NCBI RefSeq assembly: GCF_902833645.1 | Contig: NZ_CADFGE010000014.1 | Span: forward strand, 1 to 64,000 | DNA length: 64,000 nt | DNA from: Paraburkholderia fungorum | GTDB taxonomy: Bacteria; Pseudomonadota; Gammaproteobacteria; Burkholderiales; Burkholderiaceae | Reading direction: 5' to 3' | Shown: in pieces, positions 34,672-43,144 of the stretch | Layout: the number at the start of each line of letters is the position of its first letter | Numbering within the stretch: the first letter of the stretch is position 1 | Program-made: the position numbers and the translations under genes | Notes under the pieces: model-generated | What the model saw: the letters and a program-made list of their open reading frames with translations, nothing else | Databases searched by the model: none | Told to the model about the DNA's origin: nothing

Positions 34672-35969
34672 GCGAATTCGACCAGGATCTGGCTGACGCC
34701 GCGACGCGTCCGGGACCATCAGCACGATCGGCACGTTCGGCACAATCGCCCGAATCTGCCGGCCGCTTGCCGCTATCTGGTTTGCTTGCGCTCGCCACGG
34801 GCGGGTTTATCACGATCCTTACCGAGGCCTTGCCCGCCGGCCTGCTGCGCGAAATGAGCGGCGACTTCGGGGTGTCGGCGGCACTGATCGGGCAGCTCGT
34901 CACCGTGTACGCGGCGGGGTCGTTGCTGGCGGCTATTCCGCTTGCAATCGCGACGCGCGGATGGCGCCGTCGTCCGTTGCTGCTGATGGCGATCGCGGGT
35001 TTTATCGTCGTCAATACGGTAACGACGCTGTCGACGAACTACACGCTCACGCTGGTCGCGCGTTTCTTTGCCGGCGTGTCGGCGGGTCTGCTATGGGCGC
35101 TGCTTGCCGGCTACGCGGCGCGCATGGCGCCTGCGCATCTGCAAGGCCGTGCCATTGCGGTGGCGATGACGGGCGTGCCGCTGGCCTTATCGCTCGGCAT
35201 TCCACTTAGGACGCTGATGGGCGCTTCAATCGGGTGGCGCTATACGTTTGGTGCGATGAGCGTGCTGACGGTCGTGCTGCTCGGCTGGGTCCGCTGGCAG
35301 GTGCCCGATTTCGCCGGGCAGGCGGCCGGACGGCGCACGACCTTGAGTGGCGTGCTCGCCTCACCCGGTCTCAAGGCCGTACTCGCGGTGATGTTCACCT
35401 ATGTGCTCGCGCATACCATTCTCTACACCTACATCTCGCCGTTTCTTGCGCTCGCATATTTGCAGCAGCGCGTGGATGTCGTACTGCTTGTGTTTGGGGT
35501 GATGGCGCTTGTGAGTATCGCGATCGTCGGCGTGCTGGTGGACCGGCATCTGCGCCGGCTGACGCTGATCAGTGTCGCGCTGTTCGGTGCGGCCGTCGTG
35601 ACGCTCGGTCTGGCGAGCGATCTGCCGGCCGTTGTCTATGCCGGGGTGGGGGTATGGGGGCTCGCGTTCGGTGGTGCCGCCACGCTCTTTCAAACGGCCT
35701 CGGCGCGTGCCGCGGGCGAGGGCGCCGATGTCGCGCAATCGATGATCGTCACGTTCTGGAATCTCGCGATAGCGGGCGGCGGGGCGTTCGGCGGCATTGC
35801 GATGGACCGGTACGGCGCGGTCTCGCTGCCGTGGGCGGCCGCGGTGCTGCTGATCGGTACGCTGCTGTGCATCGTTATCAAGGCGGGCATCAATGCGCAG
35901 CGCCACAGCCGTACACGCCGCGCGGCGGCCACTGCCGCTGCGCGTCTCGATCTCTGCGGCCGCCAGTGA
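34668..35969 (+). CDS. MFS transporter (arabinose/drug efflux type)
   Basis: This 433-residue protein has about twelve membrane segments beginning near residue 35 (LSGLLALATGGFITILTEALPAG). The loop RGWRRRPLLLMA fits the MFS motif A position, and the pattern resembles AraJ/SotB-like sugar or drug exporters. It overlaps the hydrolase gene by ATGA, so a coupled function (export of the hydrolase product or substrate) is plausible. The substrate is unknown. Confidence 0.9.
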   Translation: MSEFDQDLADAATRPGPSARSARSAQSPESAGRLPLSGLLALATGGFITILTEALPAGLLREMSGDFGVSAALIGQLVTVYAAGSLLAAIPLAIATRGWRRRPLLLMAIAGFIVVNTVTTLSTNYTLTLVARFFAGVSAGLLWALLAGYAARMAPAHLQGRAIAVAMTGVPLALSLGIPLRTLMGASIGWRYTFGAMSVLTVVLLGWVRWQVPDFAGQAAGRRTTLSGVLASPGLKAVLAVMFTYVLAHTILYTYISPFLALAYLQQRVDVVLLVFGVMALVSIAIVGVLVDRHLRRLTLISVALFGAAVVTLGLASDLPAVVYAGVGVWGLAFGGAATLFQTASARAAGEGADVAQSMIVTFWNLAIAGGGAFGGIAMDRYGAVSLPWAAAVLLIGTLLCIVIKAGINAQRHSRTRRAAATAAARLDLCGRQ

Positions 35970-36047
35970 AAGCGAGGGGCGGCGGCTGAGTCGCTGTGTG
36001 CCGCGCAGCAATCGACGATCGATACCCGTTCCTGTCCGGCGGGGATC

Positions 36048-36662
36048 TCAGGCGGCAGGCGTGTCGAGGAAAACCGGCAGTCGTTCCGCCACTTCGGAAA
36101 ATGCCTGCAAGTGGGGGTGCGCTGCCTTGGTGACGATCTCCGGCAAAAACATCTGCGTGAAATTCCACGCGACGGCTACCGCGACGTCCGCCGCACCGAA
36201 ACGGTTCGGTTCGACCGGCAGCGGCGCCGCCGCGAGTTCCTCTTCGAGCGCACGATAAGCGGCATGCAATTGCTCGGTCACCCGCTTGATCCACGGCTCA
36301 TGCTGTTTCTCCGCCGGCCGCAGATTGCGTTCATAGACGATCTGCACGGTCTTTTCAGAAGCGGCCAGCGCGAGACCGGTGAGGCGGGCCGCCCGCAGGC
36401 AGTGGTCCGCCTGGGTCGGGAAAATCCGTTGATCCGGTGCGGCGAGCGTGGCGACGTATTGCAGGATCACGGTCGAATCCATCACCTGCTGGCCGTCGTC
36501 CAGGATCAGCGTGGGTGCTTTCACGACCGGGTTGATCTTCGCGAACGCGTCGTAAGTGCTGAACACCGAAATCGACTGATGCTCGAAGTCGAGCTTCAGC
36601 AACTTCAGGCAAATAGCGACCCGGCGCACGTAGGGTGAATCCAGCATTCCGATCAGTTTCAT
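36048..36662 (-). CDS. Glutathione S-transferase family protein
   Basis: This 204-residue protein has the N-terminal thioredoxin-like GST domain (MKLIGMLDSPYVRRVAICLKLLKLDFEH, then NPVVKAPTLILDDGQQVMDSTVI with the conserved cis-Pro and Ser) and an all-helical C-terminal domain. The catalytic residue is probably Ser9. It is divergent from a LysR regulator, which may control it. Confidence 0.92.
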   Translation of the reverse strand: MKLIGMLDSPYVRRVAICLKLLKLDFEHQSISVFSTYDAFAKINPVVKAPTLILDDGQQVMDSTVILQYVATLAAPDQRIFPTQADHCLRAARLTGLALAASEKTVQIVYERNLRPAEKQHEPWIKRVTEQLHAAYRALEEELAAAPLPVEPNRFGAADVAVAVAWNFTQMFLPEIVTKAAHPHLQAFSEVAERLPVFLDTPAA

Positions 36663-36821
36663 CTCAATCCCGTTAGAAGATCTATATGGCTGCCCGTGCG
36701 AGCGGGTGGGCGGCGATTTGCCTGTCAGGCGGTGCCTACGGAGCGTGAAGGCAATAGATTAACCGTCTTTTCATGGCAGAAAAAGCGACATTATTCGACG
36801 GTTTACGTCAGAATTTCTTAC

Positions 36822-37727
36822 ATGAAACCCATTCCGCCACTGGCTGCTCTGCGCTGCTTCGAAGCCGTCGCCCGGCTCGGCGGCGTGACGCCGGCCGCGC
36901 GGGAGTTGCATGTCACGCATTCGGCGGTCAGTCAGCAGATCAAGGTGCTGGAGGAGTCGATGGGCGTCGCGCTGTTCGTGCGCGAAGCACGTGGCCTGCG
37001 CCTTACCGACGACGGCCGGCTGTACGCGCTCGAAATACGCTCCGCGCTGCGCGACATCACCCTGGCGACCCGCCGTGCGCAGGCGCGTCCGCATCAAAGC
37101 GATCTGGTGATCTCAACCGTGCCGTCGTTCGCGCAGCATTGGCTCGTGCCGCGCCTCGCGAGCTTCCGTGAGGCGCATCCATACTATCGCGTGCGCCTGA
37201 TGACGAATCTGCAGATCGAGGATTTTCGCCAGGGCACCAGCGACATCGGCATTCGCATGGGGCAAGGGCATTGGCCCGACGTCGCACAACAGAAACTGTT
37301 CGACGACGACATGCTCGTGGTCGCGGCACCGCATTTCGCGTTCGGGCCGCATGGCCGTTTTCCTCGCACGGCCGAGGACGTGCTCGCATGTCCGCTGATC
37401 TCGAGCCCCGACGCGCCCTGGAGCGACTGGTGTCAGGCGGCGCAGGTGGCCGAGCCGGCCGCCGAAGCGACGGTCTTGTCGGCGAACGATTCGAACATCG
37501 TGATTGGCGCCGTGCTGCTCGGGCAGGGCGTCGCGCTCGAGCGGCGCAGCCTCGTCGCGCATGCGCTCGCGCGGGGCGAACTGGTGCAGATCACCGACAT
37601 CCGCGTGCCGTATCGCTATCCGTACTGGCTGGTCTGGCAGCAACGCGAGATCCTGAACGCGAAACAGGCGCATTTCGCCCAGTGGATCGATGGGCAGGTC
37701 GACGCTTATTTGCGTCACGGTTCGTGA
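36822..37727 (+). CDS. LysR family regulator, GcvA-like subgroup
   Basis: This 301-residue protein starts MKPIPPLAALRCFEAVARLGGVTPAARELHVTHSAVSQQIKVLEE, the GcvA/AmpR-type LysR helix-turn-helix. The effector domain has STVPSFAQHWLVPRL and DIGIRMGQGHWP typical of this group. I choose ATG 36822 over an upstream in-frame start at 36696, which would add 42 residues without similarity. The adjacent divergent GST is the likely target. Confidence 0.92.
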   Translation: MKPIPPLAALRCFEAVARLGGVTPAARELHVTHSAVSQQIKVLEESMGVALFVREARGLRLTDDGRLYALEIRSALRDITLATRRAQARPHQSDLVISTVPSFAQHWLVPRLASFREAHPYYRVRLMTNLQIEDFRQGTSDIGIRMGQGHWPDVAQQKLFDDDMLVVAAPHFAFGPHGRFPRTAEDVLACPLISSPDAPWSDWCQAAQVAEPAAEATVLSANDSNIVIGAVLLGQGVALERRSLVAHALARGELVQITDIRVPYRYPYWLVWQQREILNAKQAHFAQWIDGQVDAYLRHGS

Positions 37728-37940
37728 GCGTGCGCGCCGCCTGGCACATGCGGCGGCCGCTTGCAGGGGGATTACCGGTTTGCGGGCGCGTGACAGTCGT
37801 ATATATTCGGGATTCCCGTCTCAGACTTCCCGGGAACCACGAAGCATCGATTCACGTGGCGTTGCGCCCGCCTGTCGCTGCTCGCACTCCGTCAAGGGCG
37901 TTTCGCCGTCGAATATCTTCCAATACGACTGGAGAGAAAA

Positions 37941-38267
37941 ATGACGTCTTCACCTGCAAAGAAATGGGCTGTGCTGTTGACATCGGTTGTACTGAGCGTG
38001 GCTTCGGTTGCACCGGCGTTCGCACAAAACGACGCAAGCGCTCCGGCAGCCGATGCCACCAATGCCGCCAAGCCGTCGGCCGCGTCCAAGGCAGCAGCCA
38101 AGGCGCAACGCAAGGCCGCCCGCAAGGAGGCGCGTGCCAAGAAGAACGCAGAGTTGAAGCAATTGGAGAGCAACGGGTATAACCCGTCGCGTAACGATCC
38201 GAACTATCCGACGGATCTGCAGAACGCGCAGAAGAAGGCGGCTGCTGGTGCGGCGGCGAGCCAGTAA
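37941..38267 (+). CDS. DUF4148 family secreted small protein
   Basis: This 108-residue protein has a clear Sec signal peptide (VLLTSVVLSVASVAPAFA, cleavage after AFA near residue 28), a lysine/alanine-rich middle, and the DUF4148 motif LKQLESNGYNPSRNDPNYP. DUF4148 proteins are abundant in Burkholderiales and lack a known function. A TATATT -10-like box sits at 37802-37807. Confidence 0.85.
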   Translation: MTSSPAKKWAVLLTSVVLSVASVAPAFAQNDASAPAADATNAAKPSAASKAAAKAQRKAARKEARAKKNAELKQLESNGYNPSRNDPNYPTDLQNAQKKAAAGAAASQ

Positions 38268-38377
38268 GCGGCTGCGGGCCGGACAGCGATTGCGGGTTCG
38301 GCTGCGTTTGGACCGGGTAGCAGGGGCGCAAGCCGCCTTGCAAACGCAACCGGGTGAGGACAATCTGTGAAGTTAAG

Positions 38378-38402
38378 CGAGGCGCTCAGGCGCCTCGTTT
38401 TC
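38378..38402. terminator. Intrinsic terminator between DUF4148 and thioesterase genes
   Basis: CGAGGCGC (38378-38385) pairs with GCGCCTCG (38390-38397) across TCAG, followed by TTTT. It serves the DUF4148 gene; the thioesterase gene converges on it. Confidence 0.75.
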
Positions 38403-38424
38403 GTTCAATGCCACCAATTGCCGT

Positions 38425-38820
38425 TTAATCCAGCACGGGCAGCGCGCGCGGGCGCCGGTCGCTGTCGGTTGCGACGTAGGTCAGGGTTGCTTCGGTGACC
38501 TTCACGAGGTCTTCGGTCAGACTCATACGCTGCGCGTAGACCTCGACTTCGACGGTGACCGACGTGTTGCCCGTCTTGACGATGTCCGCGTAAAAGCTCA
38601 GCAGATCGCCGACGAACACCGGCTGCTTGAAGACGAACGAATTGACCGCGATGGTCGCGACCCGGCCGTTGGCGCGGCGGCTTGCCGGAATCGATCCGGC
38701 GATATCCACTTGCGCCATGATCCAGCCGCCGAACACGTCGCCGTGGACGTTCGCGTCCGACGGCTGCGGAACGACGCGCAGCGCGCAGTGTTTTTGCGGA
38801 AGTTGGAGGATATCGGTCAT
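38425..38820 (-). CDS. Acyl-CoA thioesterase, YciA-like hotdog family
   Basis: This 131-residue hotdog-fold enzyme has the YciA/BACH-type motif NVHGDVFGGWIMAQVDIAG (the Asp/Asn active-site region) and RVATIAVNSFVFKQPVFVGD. It hydrolyses short- to medium-chain acyl-CoA. I use ATG 38820 (MTDILQLPQKHCALR); the reading frame upstream to 38937 shows no family similarity. Confidence 0.92.
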   Translation of the reverse strand: MTDILQLPQKHCALRVVPQPSDANVHGDVFGGWIMAQVDIAGSIPASRRANGRVATIAVNSFVFKQPVFVGDLLSFYADIVKTGNTSVTVEVEVYAQRMSLTEDLVKVTEATLTYVATDSDRRPRALPVLD

Positions 38821-39123
38821 CGGGGCACCCTTGAAATTCGTAATGGCTCGGTCGGCTCGGTCGGCTCGAGCGGCAGGCGGGGATTTCATGGCAACTGCAC
38901 GACGCAGTGACACCGCATCGGCGCGGTCCACCTGCAACCGGGCGGCCGGTCAACCCATGAAAAGCGGCGCCAGCCAGCTTCTGCGACAATAGAAAGATCA
39001 GGAATTGTACGGGAAAGCGCCCAGCCGGGTCGCGCGACATCGAGCAGAGTGCCGGGTTGGCATGCTGCCGGTCGGCGCGCCGCTGCGAACTCCGTCGCTT
39101 CCATCCTCTCCCCAGCCGATCCC
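38821..39123. other. 303-bp divergent gap between thioesterase and ABC transporter
   Basis: This divergent region should hold both promoters. Apart from a tandem GGCTCGGTC run near 38850-38866, I see no clear element in it. Confidence 0.5.
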
Positions 39124-41013
39124 ATGCGCCGTACGCCCTCGTCCGAACCTTCCCCGATCTCGACCCAGCCGCGCAACGACTGGCAAACGATCCTGTCCTT
39201 ACTGCCTTACCTCGCTACTTATAAATGGCGCGTGGGCTTCGCGCTGAGTTGTCTGATCGGCGCGAAGGTCGCGAATCTCGGCGTGCCGATCGTAATGAAG
39301 CGGATCATCGACGGCCTCGCGTCGGTGAAGCATCTCACCGCGCTCGGCCGTGCGCACGATTCGCCTGGCATCGTGCTGCTTGGCGGAGTCGGTTTGATGG
39401 TGGTCGCCTACGCGGTGGTGCGGCTGTCCACCTCGCTTTTCACCGAGCTGCGCGAGATCCTGTTCGCGAAGGTGACCGAAAGCGCGGTGCGCCAGCTCGC
39501 GCTGAAAGTGTTCCGCCATTTGCATGCTTTGTCGCTGCGGTTTCATCTCGATCGGCAGACGGGCGGTATGTCGCGCGATATCGAACGCGGCACGCGCGGC
39601 ATCACGCAACTGATTTCGTATTCGCTGTACAGCATTCTGCCGACCCTGGTCGAGGTCGGCCTCGTGCTCGGCTTTTTCATCGTCAAGTATGAGGCGTATT
39701 ACGCGATCGTCACGTTCATTGCGCTTGCCGCGTACATCGTATTCACCGTGAAGGTCACCGAATGGCGCACGCATTTTCGCCGCACGATGAACGAGCTCGA
39801 TTCAAAGGCGAATTCGCGCGCGATCGATTCGCTGCTCAACTACGAGACGGTGAAGTACTTCGGTAACGAGGAGTGGGAAGCACACCGTTACGACGAAAAT
39901 CTCAAGCGCTATCGCACGGCCGCGATCAAATCGCAGCGCTCGCTGTCGGCGCTGAACTTCGGGCAGCAGGCGATCATCGGCACGGGTCTCGTATTCATTC
40001 TATGGCGCGCGACCGAAGGCGTGATGGCCGGGCGCCTCACGCTCGGCGACCTGGTCCTGATCAACACCTTCATGCTGCAACTCTATATCCCGTTGAATTT
40101 TCTCGGCGTCGTATATCGGGAACTGAAGCAGAGCCTCACCGATATGGATCGCATGTTCACGCTGCTGGGCGCCACGCAGGAAGTGCCCGACGTGCCGGAC
40201 GCGCCCGCGTTGCGGGTGAGCGGTGCGCAGGTGCGCTTCGAACATGTGAACTTCTCGTACGAGCCGGCGCGGCAGATTCTGCACGACGTGAGCTTCACGA
40301 TTCCGGCGGGCAGCACTACGGCAGTGGTCGGCCATAGCGGCTCGGGCAAATCGACGCTCGCGCGGCTGATGTTCCGCTTCTACGATCTGGACCGTGCGAC
40401 GGGCGGCGCGATCACCATCGACGGCCAGGATATTCGCGATGTCGCGCAGGATTCGTTGCGCGCCTCGATCGGCATCGTGCCGCAGGATACGGTGCTGTTC
40501 AACGATTCGATCTACTACAACATCGCTTATGGCCGTCCGTCGGCTACTCGCGAGGAAGTGATCGCGGCGGCGCGCGCGGCGCATATTCACGACTTCATCG
40601 AAGGGCTGCCGAAGGGTTATGAAACGCCGGTCGGCGAGCGTGGCCTCAAGTTGTCCGGTGGGGAAAAACAGCGCGTCGCGATTGCACGGACCATCCTCAA
40701 GAATCCGCCGATCCTGTTGTTCGACGAAGCGACCTCGGCGCTCGATTCACGTTCGGAACGTGCGATCCAGCATGAACTGGATCAGATCGCCCGCGAGCGT
40801 ACGACGCTGATCATCGCGCACCGGCTTTCGACGGTGGTGCACGCGCAGCAGATCATCGTGATGGACAAAGGGCGGATCGTCGAGCGTGGAACACATGCCG
40901 AATTGTTGAGTGCGAACGGGCTGTTCGCGCAGATGTGGGCGTTGCAGCAGCAACGTGCAGCTGAAACGCCGGAGTCGGCGGAAACGGTGAGCGCGGGAGA
41001 GGGCGGACGGTGA
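39124..41013 (+). CDS. Atm1/ABCB7-type ABC transporter, fused permease and ATPase
   Basis: This 629-residue half-transporter has six membrane helices (residues ~35-330) and a C-terminal ATPase. Walker A is GHSGSGKST, the signature is LSGGEKQRVAIAR and Walker B is ILLFDEATSALD. The permease shows YETVKYFGNEEWE and NFGQQAIIGTG, features of mitochondrial Atm1 and bacterial relatives that export glutathione conjugates or sulfur/metal species. ATG 39124 was chosen; the frame continues to 39049 without similarity. Confidence 0.92.
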   Translation: MRRTPSSEPSPISTQPRNDWQTILSLLPYLATYKWRVGFALSCLIGAKVANLGVPIVMKRIIDGLASVKHLTALGRAHDSPGIVLLGGVGLMVVAYAVVRLSTSLFTELREILFAKVTESAVRQLALKVFRHLHALSLRFHLDRQTGGMSRDIERGTRGITQLISYSLYSILPTLVEVGLVLGFFIVKYEAYYAIVTFIALAAYIVFTVKVTEWRTHFRRTMNELDSKANSRAIDSLLNYETVKYFGNEEWEAHRYDENLKRYRTAAIKSQRSLSALNFGQQAIIGTGLVFILWRATEGVMAGRLTLGDLVLINTFMLQLYIPLNFLGVVYRELKQSLTDMDRMFTLLGATQEVPDVPDAPALRVSGAQVRFEHVNFSYEPARQILHDVSFTIPAGSTTAVVGHSGSGKSTLARLMFRFYDLDRATGGAITIDGQDIRDVAQDSLRASIGIVPQDTVLFNDSIYYNIAYGRPSATREEVIAAARAAHIHDFIEGLPKGYETPVGERGLKLSGGEKQRVAIARTILKNPPILLFDEATSALDSRSERAIQHELDQIARERTTLIIAHRLSTVVHAQQIIVMDKGRIVERGTHAELLSANGLFAQMWALQQQRAAETPESAETVSAGEGGR

Positions 41014-41054
41014 GGTGTTGCGTCGGCGCCCAAGGCGGCGTGGAGCGTGACTAA

Positions 41055-41092
41055 GCGAGCTTGCGTGAACCTGGGCGAGCTTGGGCGAACCT
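41055..41092. repeat. Two direct 18-bp repeats
   Basis: GCGAGCTTGCGTGAACCT and GCGAGCTTGGGCGAACCT (two differences) start at 41055 and 41075 in the convergent gap after the ABC transporter. Confidence 0.7.
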
Positions 41093-41095
41093 CTT

Positions 41096-41113
41096 GCGCC
41101 GGGTGCCCGGCGC
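41096..41113 (-). terminator. Hairpin directly after the murU stop
   Basis: GCGCCGG (41096-41102) pairs with CCGGCGC (41107-41113) immediately next to the murU stop codon. No U-tract follows, so function as terminator is uncertain. Confidence 0.4.
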
Positions 41114-41827
41114 TTATCGTGCGCTCAGGCGCTGATCCAGAGTCTGTAGCTGTGCCGGCGTGCCGACGTTTTCCCACAGACCCTCATATACCTCCCCGCT
41201 CGCGAGACCGCGCGCAATCGTCTCGCGATAGTACGGCGTGAGCGCGCGCCGCGTGCCGCGCGGCAGATCGCGAAACATCCGTGTGTCGTAGAGACCGATG
41301 TTGCCGAATGTGAAGCGCGGCTGCGCATCGAGCGACAGCGTCCCGTCCACCAGGCCGAAATCGCCGTTCGGGTGAAACGCCGGGTTCGGCACCATCACCA
41401 GATGCATGCCGGGCGTGGCTAGCGCGTTCAGCGCTTTGGCGCGCGTGTCGAGTGTCGCGTAGTCGAAATCCGCGTAGACGTCGCCACTGACCGCGACGAA
41501 GACTTCGCTCCTGCCCTCGTCCTCCAGCAGCGGCAGCGCTTGCGCGATACCGCCCGCCGTCTCCAACGCCTCGTGTTCCGCCGAGTAACGCAAGTGCACG
41601 CTCCAGCGCGAACCGTCGCCGAGCGCGGCCTCGATCTGCTCGCCGAGCCACGCGTGGTTGATCACGATAGTTTGAAAGCCGGCGCGTGCGAGGCGTTCGA
41701 TCTGCCATACGATCAACGGCTTGCCGCCGGCTTCCAGCAAAGGTTTGGGGCATGTGTCGGTTAACGGACGCATGCGCTCGCCGCGCCCGGCGGCGAAAAT
41801 CATCGCTTTCTTCAGAGACATCGTCAT
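41114..41827 (-). CDS. murU: N-acetylmuramate alpha-1-phosphate uridylyltransferase MurU
   Basis: This 237-residue nucleotidyltransferase has the signature AAGRGERMRPLTDTCPKPLLEAGGKPLI and a Mg-binding GDVYADFDY segment. Coupled to an AmgK-type kinase gene (3 bp apart), it matches MurU of Pseudomonas, which makes UDP-MurNAc from recycled MurNAc-1-phosphate and bypasses the fosfomycin target MurA. The assignment depends on this pairing; other sugar-1-phosphate nucleotidyltransferases look similar. Start ATG 41827 or 41821. Confidence 0.85.
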   Translation of the reverse strand: MTMSLKKAMIFAAGRGERMRPLTDTCPKPLLEAGGKPLIVWQIERLARAGFQTIVINHAWLGEQIEAALGDGSRWSVHLRYSAEHEALETAGGIAQALPLLEDEGRSEVFVAVSGDVYADFDYATLDTRAKALNALATPGMHLVMVPNPAFHPNGDFGLVDGTLSLDAQPRFTFGNIGLYDTRMFRDLPRGTRRALTPYYRETIARGLASGEVYEGLWENVGTPAQLQTLDQRLSAR

Positions 41828-41830
41828 CGG

Positions 41831-42922
41831 TCAGAACGTGTAGCCGACTTCATTCGCGCGGCCTTCGAGATCGTCCAGCAGCTTCGCGAACGGGCGCAGC
41901 GGCGCATACCGTTCGGCGACCTTACGGGAATAACCGATGAAGCGCGGCAGATCCTTCATGTAGTGCGGCTTGCCGTCGCGGTAGTTGATCCGGCAGAACA
42001 GCCCCAGCACCTTGATGTGCCGTTGCAGCCCCATCCATTCGAGCTGGCGGTAGAACTCGCCGAAATCCGGATCGACCGGCAGGCCGGCTTTTTTCGCGCG
42101 CTCCCAGTAGTACACGAAGCAATCCAGCTCGAACTCTTCGTCCCAGCCGAGGAAGGCGTCGCGCAGCAACGAGGCGGCATCGTAGGTGATCGGGCCGTAC
42201 ACCGCGTCCTGAAAGTCCAGCACGCCGGGATTCACGGGGTTGGGCTCGGCCGCGACCATCAGATTGCGCGGCATGAAGTCGCGCAGCATGAAGACCTGCG
42301 GCTGTGCCCGGGCGCTGGCGATCAACAGCGCGAAGGTGCGATCGAGCACCCCGCGGGTCTTTTCGTCGACCTCGCGGCTCAGATGGCGGCCGAGGAACCA
42401 CTCCGGCATCAATTCCATCTCGCGGCGCAGGAAGGCTTCGTCGAACGGCGGCAGCACGCCTTCGCGCGAGGTGAGCTGCCAGCGGATCAGCGCATCGAGC
42501 GCGTCGCGCATCAGCGAGCGGGCGCGGCGGGGCTCATTCCCGTCTTGCGCCTCGGTCAGCGCACCGAGGTACGAAGCGGTGCCCAGATCGGTGACAAGCA
42601 TGAACCCGGCGTCGAAATCGACCTCCAGCACACGCGGCACATGCACATTGGCGGCCTCGAGCAGATGCGTGACCTGCACAAATTCGCGGCACTTTTCGGG
42701 CGGTGGGGCGTCGACGGCGATCAGGGTGCCGCTGCTGCCGCCTTCCGCCGCCTTACAGGCAAGCCGGAAATAGCGCCGGAAACTGGCGTCGGACGAGGCC
42801 GGGGCGAGCGTGTCGAGTTCGAGCGCATAGCGTGCTGCGTGGGCGTTCAGCCATGCCTTGAGCAGGTCGAGGCGGCTGTCGGCGGGAGCTTGGGTGGAGT
42901 CTTTGGAGAGGGGCAGCGTCAT
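41831..42922 (-). CDS. amgK: AmgK-type MurNAc/GlcNAc anomeric kinase
   Basis: This 363-residue protein has an aminoglycoside-phosphotransferase-like kinase fold: SDASFRRYFRL near the start, catalytic MLRDFMPRNLMV (HxDxxxxN-type loop with R replacing H), and VLDFQDAVYGPITYDAASL as the metal-binding DFG-like block. With murU it matches the AmgK-MurU recycling pair. It is divergent from lptD, the arrangement known in Pseudomonas. ATG 42922 is preferred to an in-frame ATG five codons earlier. Confidence 0.87.
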   Translation of the reverse strand: MTLPLSKDSTQAPADSRLDLLKAWLNAHAARYALELDTLAPASSDASFRRYFRLACKAAEGGSSGTLIAVDAPPPEKCREFVQVTHLLEAANVHVPRVLEVDFDAGFMLVTDLGTASYLGALTEAQDGNEPRRARSLMRDALDALIRWQLTSREGVLPPFDEAFLRREMELMPEWFLGRHLSREVDEKTRGVLDRTFALLIASARAQPQVFMLRDFMPRNLMVAAEPNPVNPGVLDFQDAVYGPITYDAASLLRDAFLGWDEEFELDCFVYYWERAKKAGLPVDPDFGEFYRQLEWMGLQRHIKVLGLFCRINYRDGKPHYMKDLPRFIGYSRKVAERYAPLRPFAKLLDDLEGRANEVGYTF

Positions 42923-42938
42923 GAAAACCGGCGGCAAA

Positions 42939-42967
42939 TTCAGGGGGGCAACGTCTTGCCATATAAT
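42939..42967 (+). promoter_or_regulatory. Probable promoter of lptD
   Basis: A perfect TATAAT (42962-42967) lies 17 bp after a weak TTCAGG -35 (42939-42944). It would give a leader of about 170 nt before the lptD ATG. It is the best sigma-70 -10 box I see in the envelope block. Confidence 0.6.
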
Positions 42968-43144
42968 ACCCCACGACTTTTTTGACGCGACTCACGCCGG
43001 CTTTCGCGCATTCCGCTTTACCGCCCGCCTCATCGTTCGACAGATTGTAAATATTGATGTGCAGCCGACTGTCACGGTCGGGGTGTGCAGGCGGTGGATC
43101 GTGACTGCAGAAGCTGACGGACGGGCCGATTCGCCAAACGATAC

